Under the pieces are notes generated by a model. The model was not told where the DNA came from and did not search any database. It saw only the letters and a list, made by a program, of their open reading frames with translations. A stretch of DNA of 64,000 nucleotides from Siderastrea siderea (Eukaryota > Cnidaria > Anthozoa > Scleractinia > Rhizangiidae). Both the position numbers and the translations under genes were made by a program. Location of the stretch: positions 28,296,186 to 28,360,185 of the forward strand of contig OZ034968.1 in assembly GCA_964030785.1 (NCBI GenBank), read 5' to 3'. Each line of letters opens with the position of its first letter. Within the stretch, counting starts at the first letter, position 1. This document shows positions 26,393-37,081 of the stretch, piece after piece.

Positions 26393-29060
26393 ATTCACCT
26401 GGGAACAATTTGGTATAGAAAGTCCTTGTCTATCAAATTGGATGTTACCATGGCATCCACGTTTTTCCAGGAAGTTTTATGCAGATTTGTAGATTTTTCT
26501 CTTTTTTTAATTCTTTAATGCTCTCTTACGGTAACTTTTACACTTTCAGATCATTTTCTTTTATTTATTTTCATTAGTTTGGTCAGTCAGCTTCGGTGCT
26601 TTTGGGAGGTTTTTCAAAAAATCAAGAAATCCAAGATGGCCGATCCAAGACTGCCGACGTCGCATGGCGTAATTTTTATGCCATGTGAAGTCGTCAGCCC
26701 AAGTTGCGGGCTCCCTATTTTCCCTGGGGGCCATGGGAAGGGGTGCACCCAAGATGGCCGCCATTTGGAAACCACGCCATAAATCCACGTCACTTGACGT
26801 CATCGCCTCATTTTGGATTTACTATGTACCCTCGAAGTTTCGTTGTCATAGCGTTTAATCTTTTCGATAACATAGCTGGACTGTCTTCTCGAGAAACAGT
26901 CGTCGTGTTGGTTAAGAATTTAGCGATGGGATAAGAAGCATGTAGTTCAAAACTGTTTTGAGGAATACGGGTCCATAGTAACCATTTCATTTATTCTGAA
27001 AAATGTCGTTAAAAGAAAGGGCGGGCATAAAGGCTTCTAAAATAATTGACATGAGTTCAAAGATTGATTTGTGCAGTTTTGTTGTTGTTGTTGTTGTTGT
27101 TACTTAAGTTTAAATCATTATAATGCTGGTTTGCATATGGACGCTACCATCACTGCACGAATCGCTGTAAAAAATGTTCAGCAATCGTTGTGATCATAGG
27201 GAAAGCACACTTCAGCAAGCGTAGCGATCACAGCACTTCAAAACGATCGCTGAAGAGTGGTTTCCATATGATCGCAAAGATTGCTGAACGTTTTTTTTTT
27301 CCAGCGATCCTAGCAATCTTATGAAAACCAGCCGTTAGTTTTTTTTAGATTTCAGATGAGATTATGTTGCATCTAAAGAAGGGTATGCGCTGTATTTAAT
27401 ATAGTGGGTGACAACAGTACATAGCACCCAGTCTCTTTACTTTGCGTTTGTATTTCGTCATGCTTCTTTATCTGTGTTATCACTCAAAAGTCATAGAAAT
27501 ATAAAATAAATTCAGAAAAAGAGACTGTTTTACGTTATCTTTTAGTGGATAAACGATGCCACTTTTTCCATCTCTGAATTATCGTCTGTATTTACCAACT
27601 GAAAGTGTTTTTCTTAGAAATGTCTTAATATTGGACTGAACGTTAGCATCATCATCATTACTAGCTTGTTTTTTTTATTATTTGGGACTATCCAAAAGAG
27701 CAACAAACGCTACCCGATAAACAGATCTGTTCTTTTTGAGTTGGTCAGCGAATACTTCTCGTGTCCGTGTCTTTGATAATTCTTAGTGGCAAAACGGTGG
27801 CGCTTTTGTAAATAGTTTTTCTATATTTTTGAACAACGCATATAAAATAGAATTTTAAAAATGCTGCACAAAAAAAAATTTCCAAAGATCGTATTTCAAA
27901 AAAGTAAAAGTGAAGATGCACAGAGGGTACCCGTCGTCCATCCTCAAGTATCTCGAAACCGCAACCACATTTTTCGTAATGTTTTGTTGGCTAACAGATG
28001 CCGTTCATTCTAATTATATGTTCAAAACGACAACAATGTCCAAAATATTGTTTGCTTTTAAAAGAGACTCGGTGTTTAATTAACAGCATTCTCTGTACCA
28101 AAACGGGCATAAATCTAGATGACGGAAATTATATTGACTAGCACATTAGCGAGAACAAACTTACAAGACAAGAGTTCTTCCGTGCTATTGAAATGTCGAT
28201 TATTGTTAACACTGTTTACCGAGTCCTTTATGGCCTCTACAGGAGAAGTGTCGGTGGAACTTAAAGAAGAAGTATTCACATTACAAATGATTAATTAAAA
28301 CCTGGTTCGCTATTCAAGGGTCCGAGGAAACAAAAGGTAAGATCCGCATGGAATGAAATTTAATTAGAAATGACCGTGGATAAAGGATAGCGTCCCACAT
28401 GAAAAGGTATAGATTTTTGTAAGGAGCTGTCTATGCCCACACGCTTTATCAGCCTCGAACGTGGGCCGTTTTATCGCCTTGACATTTCCGAATAAACATT
28501 ATTGTAGAATTCGATGTTTTTTCGATGGGAAACAAAACAGAAAAAAGTCATTCGCGATATTAATATTTGCATTAACTATTGACAAAAATGTAAGCTTGAG
28601 TGTTATGTTTTGAAAATAATCGCTGCTTGATTTAAAGATGACATACAAGCTTCTCTACCATTTTTGTTTAAAGATTTGCCATATTAATGGTGCAAAAACA
28701 CCTCACTAGTAGAAGATAAACGATCAGCTGTGTTCATCACCGGTGAAAGGGACAATTTAATAACCGAAATTACCGCAATTATTAAAGTTACTGCTCACAG
28801 CTAATTAAGACGCCGACCACAGAAGGATTTTAAAGCATTGGGTTTTAGATAAAAGAAGCATCGAAAGGACAACAACTTGACAAGACTAAGCAGGAACCAA
28901 CATCGCTAGAAACCCAGCATTAGTCAAGAGAGAAGTTATCGACCGTCAGGTATGTTTGAAATTGTTGAATTTTCGTATAAAATAAACTGAAGAAATGACT
29001 GACATTAAATCTAAGGAGGCCATTAACGGCTGGTTTACGCCACTTTGACGCCCCCCTTCA
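26393..29060. other. Non-coding between foldback element and RWamide gene 3
   Basis: A GC-richer patch at 26630-26800 (ATGGCC words, CACGTCACTTGACGTCATCG) gives open frames on both strands, typical of a repeat. One MITE at 27125. Otherwise nothing seen. Confidence 0.45.
27125..27332. repeat. MITE-like element with GCTGGTTT ends
   Basis: Left end GCTGGTTTGCATATGG and right end CTTATGAAAACCAGC are imperfect inverted repeats. The inside is rich in AGCGATC / GATCGCTGA words, like the fragments at 8.1, 13.4 and 13.9 kb. Confidence 0.5.
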
Positions 29061-29068
29061 AGTTAAAC

Positions 29069-29176
29069 TATAAAACGCGTTGCTAGACCATTGTTGGTTT
29101 CAAAAGTCACTGGAAGAAGCTAATAGCTAATATTTTTACTGCTACGCACTTCGTAAAAGGATTTTGAATCTTTCAG
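29069..29176 (+). promoter_or_regulatory. Probable promoter and 5' UTR exon of RWamide gene 3
   Basis: TATAAAA at 29069-29075 precedes about 75 bp of non-coding sequence that ends in a perfect donor, CAG|GTAAGT, after 29176. Splicing to the acceptor at 30395 would place this exon 1.2 kb upstream of the coding exon. It matches the layout predicted for the other two RWamide genes. Confidence 0.35.
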
Positions 29177-30400
29177 GTAAGTAAACTGAATTTTCGCTCT
29201 TTGTGGCTTTACGATGCTAGCGTAGCGAGGCCTGATATTTTTGTATACTACAAATCAAACTTTTTTTTTCGAAATTATCAACTTCACTATTTTTGTGGAG
29301 AGCGGTTGGAATGACAAGGAGTAAAGCTGTTTCAATGATTACTAAAACATGAAAAAATATTTAAACTGAAACCGAAAACACGAAGCTAAGAAGAAAAGTG
29401 TTAAAGCGACCATCAAAAACATTAATCTCTAAAAAAACGTTCTTTGAGAATTTTTCTTTTCTGTCTTTACGTCAGTGTCCATATCTGTATGAAAAGGCAA
29501 AATAACAATGATGTCAAATCACATAACAAAGGACTTAAAAACAACGCTTAGGGCAAAGTACTGAAATAATCCGCAAGGATATCGAATTTTAACACATGCA
29601 TGTAGTACATGCCACCTTTGATAGCATCCGTTCATAACATTTGTTTACTTTCGTTTTGAGTTTTGAAGTTTCCTCTCTAAAATTGTGTGCGTTTATTGAG
29701 AGTGCCATTATTGCATTCACACACTTAGCGAAAGGAATACAACAAAAACATTTTCTGTGTTAAGTAAGTGCTCAACGAATTTAAAGTTTCTTTTACTGTG
29801 CCGGGTCCACTTTTAAGTCAGTTCCGTTTTTTCCTTTCGTAGCCTAAATAAATGACCACCACTTTTTTAGAAATGTAGTTATATCAACGTTATTTCAGCA
29901 ACAGCCTGTTACACACACAAAAAATAATAAATAAAGTAAAACAGCCTGTTACACAAGATGATCGTTAAGCCAATTATTACACGTTGTAAATTTCAATTTA
30001 AGATATTACTGCATTGTATTGCTTTCAGAGAAATAAGGACAGCAGAAGGGTGAGCTCTAAAAAAAGATATTAAAAATATTCTGAATAAATCTCTCAATGT
30101 CTCCTTTGAACTAGGACGGGTGTCACTTAAGAACCCTATAAAATAGCTAGCGTCAATTGTAACGTAAGACCTGAAGCGCTATCGCAAACGGTCGTGTGTA
30201 TCACTCTGATGAAGATGGACTGTACCCCCCCCCCCCCCTGGGAATGAGGGTAGGGCGGACAAATGCCACCAAAAAGTTAGTATAAGAAATAAAATAAATT
30301 ACATAATCCTTATAAAAGTATTAATTTGTCCAACTGATCGCAATGCCGGTTGTAAACTGCCCATTACTCACTAAAATTGTTTCTTTACCTTTCAGAGAAC

Positions 30401-31557
30401 ATGATGTCATCCAACAAGTTAGTTTCATTGCTAGTTCTCTCTTGCTTTGTTCTCTCTATGTATTCCCAATGTGTAAAGGGCCAACTTCCCGGCATTCGTT
30501 GGGGAAGAAGTTATCCAAATGATGACGTCACCGAAGAATACAAGGGGAAACTTTGGGGTTTAATGAAAAAGCGATTCAGTCAGCATCAACTAAACAGTAA
30601 GTTTTAAAAATGCTCTTTTAATGACCAACATTATGAGTTTTCTGTAGGGTTGAAACATATAAAATATGAAAAATCAGTAAACTTATATAATTAAGACCAC
30701 ACAAGTAATCAGTATGGATGAGTTACACGTTTCTGCGATCTTCTCCAACTGGAATTGCGTATTATTACATTTGTTAGAATGGATGAACCAAGCAGAAGTC
30801 GAAGAAAACACGTCTGTTTAGCCGGCGACGTTCCTGGGAAGACGACTAGTCACGAAGGGTTTTTATTTAATTTTCACCTACTTCTACAGCAGTTCTCAAC
30901 TGTTTGTCACGACAAAACGCCTGCGAGCCCGTCAAAATTGGTTTAAAATTTTGGATTTACTGATAAAACCAAAACAAACACAAATTACTTAATAAGAAAC
31001 TCAATCAATACCCGCTCTTATTGACTAAGAAAGTGACTCTAGTTTTTAGAAAAGCAAAACCAAAGCATACGTTAGTAGGCCATTTTCCTGACGATGGTGT
31101 ACTTCTAACACTTGCCGGAATTTGTTTTGTCCTGCATTTTGTTTTTCCTTTCTTCTAGACAGTACGCGCCCCACGTCCCCCGCCGCCACGTTGGTGCACC
31201 GTTAACCCTTTAACAAAAGGTTCCTGTTTCGCTTCTTCGTTATGGTACAACGGTGATAACGAAACCACCATAACCACCATGTCATTATAATCTCTCGGGA
31301 TTGGTTGTATATGCACCATTAAATTTTGTAATCCCAGGGACGTTTAGATAGCAATATCGCTAAATGCATGAGAAAACAAATAAGAATTAAAGATGTTGGT
31401 ATTAAACTGACGCTAGCGTGAAAAATGGCCTAATGCTTTCGACATTCGACTGAAAACCACCCAATACCAAAAAGGTTCTGACAGATTTACACTGGATGGT
31501 TTACTAATAGCTTTTATAATGTCCGCAGGTAAAGCTCAAGATTGGGAATCACCATAG
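30401..31557 (+). CDS. RWamide-type neuropeptide precursor, QLPGIRWamide (RWamide gene 3)
   Basis: Secreted precursor of about 74 aa. The first coding exon is 30401-30596, with acceptor TTTCAG at 30395 five bases upstream of the ATG. Two ATGs are adjacent; starting at the second (30404) gives a signal peptide of exactly 26 residues, as in the two paralogues. QLPGIRW-Gly-Arg follows the signal sequence directly, predicting pQLPGIRWamide. The remainder has no second amidation site. The donor GTAAGT leaves phase 1. The last exon is probably 31529-31557 (SKAQDWESP and stop), followed by AATAAATAAA near 31856. A second in-phase acceptor at about 31160 would give a different short C-terminus, so the last few residues are unsure. 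The peptide sits outside the known Antho-RWamide I and II sequences but has the same C-terminal RWamide and N-terminal Gln. Confidence 0.85.
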
Positions 31558-31855
31558 GACAACAAAAGAACCACCTTCCAAAGAAAAGCATCGTCCACCA
31601 AGTGCAAAAGAAGAACATTCAAAAACTGAACTATATTTACAAACGAGGAAACTGATTCTAAGGAAAGGTTGTTTTCTACTTTAAAGAAACGTTCGACTTT
31701 TAGCAGTTAAAAGGATAATATACTTGTTCGCTATCACATGAATTACCACAATACTAGAATATAATTCGTTTTTTGATTTAAGTTTGTTCTGTTAATGTTT
31801 GTTCAAAGAAATCAAAGGTTAATATTTTGAATGAATATATTCACTAACTCTTTGA

Positions 31856-31865
31856 AATAAATAAA
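31856..31865 (+). terminator. Polyadenylation signal of RWamide gene 3
   Basis: Two overlapping AATAAA hexamers lie about 300 bp after the predicted stop at 31557. They support a last exon running from 31529 to about 31.9 kb. Confidence 0.55.
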
Positions 31866-31869
31866 CCTA

Positions 31870-34800
31870 TTATATGTGTAGTAACTCATGATGTGTTTCG
31901 TTTCTTTGTTAAGAAATATTCAAACGTAGGTAGACGCAAAATAATGCTCCATCTACTTGATTCAAGTCGGTTTTAGGACAGATTTTAAGAGATCGTTACT
32001 GCAAGGCCGGGCACCACAGCAAAAAAGGAAAATCTAATCGAACGAAATATTCCAGCTACACGGAACAGCTGGATTATATCCGGGGAGTAGCCACGCCTGA
32101 GGAGCCAATTGGATTTAAGTATTTAGGCCGACTAAAATTTGCCCTTTGCTGTAATGCCAGTCTAGCAATCAGTTTGGCTTGTATACTGGTTAAGTAACGT
32201 CTGGCATGTGTATCCCTACAACAAAAGATCCCACAAAAAAGTGGCAAGAGAGTGTTAAAAAATGAATTGTTTCATCATGTGGACCCGGGCAATCAAGTGT
32301 GTGAACATTTTAATTACTTCCTTATTTATCATAGGAAGTGGTCACGTGGTTTCCATGAAATAATAGCCGTGGTCACACCATCCTAGACAAACATGATTTT
32401 CCCAGTATAATTTTCCCTTGCTAAGATAGCTGGGGTTTTCCTGCATCCAGGGAATTTTTTTGGCTGGGTAACTTTCCAATTGCGAGATTATTGTGTATTG
32501 CTCCGGCATTTTTTTAGCATTTTGGCGACGCTTAGATCATACGTAACGTTTTTCTTTATGAATAAAAATGAGAAGACGAAGAAACCAATTCCAACGGATA
32601 CGCTACCAAATACTTTGTCAGTTACATTTCCTGAGAGGTAAAAATTGTCGATACACATAAAATAAAACGTGCTGTAAATTAAACCTCAGGTTTCGTTAAC
32701 ATTGAGTACTGGCAGCACCGTCAAACAGACGCCATCTTCAATCTTTTTACACAAGGATGTCGCATGCAAATTAGTCAAACTAGATTATCACGCACTGCGC
32801 GAGCATTTTAAAAAACTCGCGGGCTTCTCATTGGTCGGTTAATCTGAGGAAACCGAACCACCCTTCAATCCACATAGGGTTTTGCTTGCGGCATATTTAA
32901 GTCTAATGTACTCAATCAATCTTCATGAAATCTCAGCTGGTAAATTTTTCCGAGGTAAAATCGGTTACACGGGAAAACGCCAGTTTCCCCAGGGAAACCT
33001 TATATTTACCTTGATAAAGTTGCCTCCTCTAACGACGTCTAATGCACATTATATTACTTTAACTTTAATAGCAACTACACATAGTTTCTATAGTTTTTTC
33101 ACTCCCAAATACCAGATTCCAGAACTCCCAGAAGCTATGGTAAATGTCTAGGGCAACCTCGTTTCCAGGGTGAGATGAAGAGAAGAGGTACACTGGGAAC
33201 AAAGTGATCTTGGAGCTGGAGACAGGGCTGCAAATGTTCAAATTTGTCAGCGGTAATGAACGAGGGCTCGTCAAAATGGCGGATCGAGATTTCCACTAGA
33301 TTTTTTACTTAGAAAAACAGAACTGTTGGTCAAGCTCGTTTCACATGGTTTAGATATTTTTCTTTGTTTTGTTAGACGGCTGGATTTATTTCCTTTCTAA
33401 ATTTAGTTGGGGACGATTTCATTTGGGCGGAAACAGGGAATGAAAAATGGGGACCAGCTTGATATATCATTTAATTAATTATAATTAATTGTTTAGTTAA
33501 AAGAGTAAGCTATCACTCCACATTTATGTTCCTTGCGTTCTGCTCTCTAGTCCCTTGCTTTTTTCACGTGACACAATCTTCCAACTGCAAAGTCGAAAAA
33601 CTCAAGAACAGTGGGACAACTCATTCCAAGGAAAAGACCAAAAGTCAAACCCAGATTTCCTGGCAAAAAGAATAACAAAGTAGTTAGCGTTCGCTGTCAG
33701 TATAGTAGAAGCCTATTCAAACAAGCTGCCATGACTTTTACCATTTCGAAAATTAGTATGTATTCAACACCTACTAAAGTCGAGCAAAGATCAACCTGGT
33801 ACAGCGGGCAAAACTCTATGTGGAGTTTTAGGACCACTCTTCAATATGGTGATGAGGTACAGCAACCAATGGTAAGGGGCAGAAAATGATAGGGTGAGGC
33901 TATTAATAGGGTCTCAATGGGCGGAGTAGCTTTCACGGTTGACAGTTAAGTCGACAATTATACGGTAGACGGTTAGCTTCATCGAGACCCTTTTACACTG
34001 CTTGTGGCTGCTTACCATTATCGTCCCAGTAACAAGTCAGACCCAGTTGCAGACACTTTTTCTGCCTCCAAAGGGTGTCCACTTTGGTCTGTATGCTGAT
34101 TTAAGGCTAGACTGCGAGTAGTCTCTAATTTTGGCGATGGCGATTGCGGGGCGGGCGAAATACACACGCGCGCGCGCGCGAAATTTCGAGGCGACGTGAC
34201 GCGAAGGGAGCGCCACATCGCCAAAATTAGAGACTACTCGCAGTCTAATTTAAGGCAAACTGAGCCAAAACAGTCAATGCCATGGAAAGTGGAAAGAGTT
34301 GAACGTCACAGACAAGGAACAAAGCGGAAACCCGCAGACGCCCAGGGGTGGTGGTCGGGGAGGATGGAAGGGTACTTTTACACCCATTGCTGCACACTGA
34401 ACTTATCCAAAGACGAAATAAGTCTTTTTTTATGCAGCATATGCAAAATGTGGGGCAGATTCGCCAAACGACTACTTTTTTGCACGCCTCTTTTGCTCTC
34501 GTCTTTCAGTTTAGATCTAATGCAAGCGAGAGAAGCACGCCGCCACTGTACATTTATTTTTGGACTAAGTTGGATCTAGGACTAGGTATCGGCAGTGTAT
34601 TGACGATAGAGCCTCTTCCTCTTTTCTAGGGTTTCTGCAGACTTGAGTAGGATTACACAGGGGGAACATTCGAGAAAATCAAAATCCACTTAAGCTATCA
34701 CTCATGAACAGACGGTCTTAATGGAGATCGCGTTCGTCTGAGACGCAAGTTAATGTTAATACTACACAAAGCACTGAAATCACAATGATTAGAGATTTTA

Positions 34801-36955
34801 TTATCCTCTCCTTTACTCATTGCATTTTCCAAATAAAATACCGGTAAACCTAAGCATACCAGCTGCTTATCTGATGTTAAACCTGCCTTCATCACCATAC
34901 CTCATTCTTAGACATATCAAAAAAATAACTCTAACTGGAAAATATTTACTTTTTAAATGCTGCAATTCTTACGATTTTATAATTAATGATTAGGCATTAA
35001 AACATTCTAGTTAAAGTTTAGTGTGGATATTAACTTTAACTCATTTTACTTTATTCTCACAATTGCAAGATTTTACTCTTATTGGTACTTATTTTCGCAC
35101 GTCTTCACGAAATTTATAACAAGTTGGTGCCTACCTAATACCATTTGTCGAGACAAGAAACTTCGCCAGAGGAACGGTATATGGTGATAAGTCATTACCT
35201 TTGAAAATTATTATGAAAAGAAAGTTTTGTTCACATATTTACTCGAAATTTGTTGCTCTTTTTTTCATTTTGTCCTCTTAAAATCGCGAAATTAAAGCCT
35301 CGCGAAATACTGGCTTGCCAAAATGGCGAAATTAAGTACGAATAATTAATTCAAATACAATGTTGCACCTAGTATTACGTGTAAGAATAATCGTATTACG
35401 TGTAAGAATAATCGTACAAAAATAGAATTGAGATTATCCCCCTGTATTTAGTTTATGAAGGGTGGTTATGAACACATCTGATAACGAACGCTTAAGAAAA
35501 ACATCCCGTTTGACAGGATAAAAATCCAGCCGATAAATGCCATCAAGGCATACTGAGGTACATTTTCAAAGACATGAAAGTTAAAATAAGTTCATTCTTG
35601 AGACAAAAGTTAAGTTCGTTCTTGAGACAAAAATTGTACAACCGTTAAGTTTAAAATCTTAAGAAACAAATGAGACATAAATATACATGACTAACACCCT
35701 GACCACATAAACCCAGTTCTGTGAACACAGCGTAGTTCAAGTATTTTTTTTAACAACCTTTTTTGTCTATCCTGTAGACAAAATGCGAATTTCATCACTA
35801 CTGCAGTACACGAATAAAACTATCACCGAGAAAAAAAAGATGAAAAAGTCATACTAGTAATCTTACGAATGTACGAAACCCAAAAAACAACTCTACCCAC
35901 AAAAAAGTCTGAAAAAGTGAAAACATTATAGTTTCAAAAAAAGTACGGTAATCGTAATCCTCGCTTTCGAGGGGTGCCTGTATGGGAAATAAATAAATAT
36001 ACCCATTTTGCTTTCGCAGGGGATATTAAAATTCAAATGTACGGAGTAGAAAGCAATAAATAATACCTGTTAGTGACACTGTTTTCAAACTAACAGCTAC
36101 GTATGCGAGTACAGAGTGAGCTTAGGAAAACTTCAAACGGCTTTACATTTCAGGGCATTTTCTCCTTGTCCCAAATTTCTTTCTTGTTTTCATCACTAAA
36201 TGGAACACGGAAAAAGTTTTCTATTTCTTAAGATAATATACTGTACATAACGAACGCGATAAATATTGCTAATTCCTCTAATCTTCGAGGAATTCTAGAG
36301 TTACATACTGAATACATGTACCGCAAATGTTGATAAAGATAAATAACCTTAAGGCATAACACTAAAAATCGCTCTATTTTAAAAGACTAAATTCACATTT
36401 ATGGTTACAAGCTATAGTACATGTCAAACCATTTCACGACTGAGAGAAAAAATTCTTAGTTTAAATGCTCACACATATTGTTATTCTGGCGGCTTGTTTA
36501 CACTAGCACCGGAAGCGATAGAAGTGGAATCGAAACAAAGTACGAGCTACAGACCACTGACACTGACGAAAGCAGAAACGGAAGTTTCGCTTTACTGCAA
36601 TGTGATTTTTGTGCTGATAATTTTGTTCATTCGCAAAGACTGCAACTGAATATAACTAAAGAACGAAAAGGTGTATTTTTACGGAAAAGAACGAATATTC
36701 TTGAGGCAGAACGGATAACTCTCTATCAGCCTTGGCAAGCGTTTCATCTTGAGAAACCATGTGAAATCGGCTAAGAAGTTGAAAAGTTTTCTGTTCCAAA
36801 CTCAGTTTGAGCTTTGTGATCAGCTTAGAAGTTTCCTTGCTCTTTTGGTAACATTTATCCTCTCCTCACAAGGTCGTTACTAGTGTAATCAAGCCTTAAG
36901 AGCGTAGGTGTACTCCACATATCTACCATACAGCATGAAGGCGATACACCCGCTC
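31870..36955. other. Intergenic region between RWamide gene 3 and the receptor 3' end
   Basis: A hairpin element at 34103. Frames at 33611-33889 and 34196-34629 have no recognisable domain; the second runs out of the hairpin's GC-rich arm. Short direct repeats at 35375-35415 and 35580-35630. Confidence 0.45.
34103..34250. repeat. Hairpin element with GC-rich loop
   Basis: TAGACTGCGAGTAGTCTCTA and the following bases (left) return inverted at about 34217-34246. The loop contains (CG)n from about 34167. The region is far more GC-rich than its surroundings. Confidence 0.65.
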
Positions 36956-37081
36956 CTAAACAAACTCTCCTGGTTGGTTATCTGGTACAAGATGCTGCCT
37001 GTCTGAGAGATCAACCCGGCTGTAGGGGCCGTTGTCTGACGTCAAATCCGAGAAGTCAGGCTGTTCGTAATTTTCAGGACG
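36956..37081 (-). CDS. Exon 9 of minus-strand receptor: cytoplasmic tail and stop
   Basis: 41 codons starting RPENYEQPDF and ending QPGEFV then TAG. Two tyrosines (YEQP, YSRV) in an acidic, polar context are typical of a receptor tail. The acceptor is TCTCTAG in phase 0. No poly(A) signal was identified within a few hundred bases downstream. Confidence 0.7.
   Translation of the reverse strand, partial: RPENYEQPDFSDLTSDNGPYSRVDLSDRQHLVPDNQPGEFV

Noticed and set aside
31161..31210. Alternative last exon for RWamide gene 3
   Set aside because: The acceptor (CTTCTAG) is strong and in phase, but the exon at 31529 is closer to the poly(A) signal and gives a length nearer the paralogues. Not excluded.
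33611..33889. 92-codon plus-strand frame
   Set aside because: No recognisable domain or signal, and no matching splice sites or neighbours.
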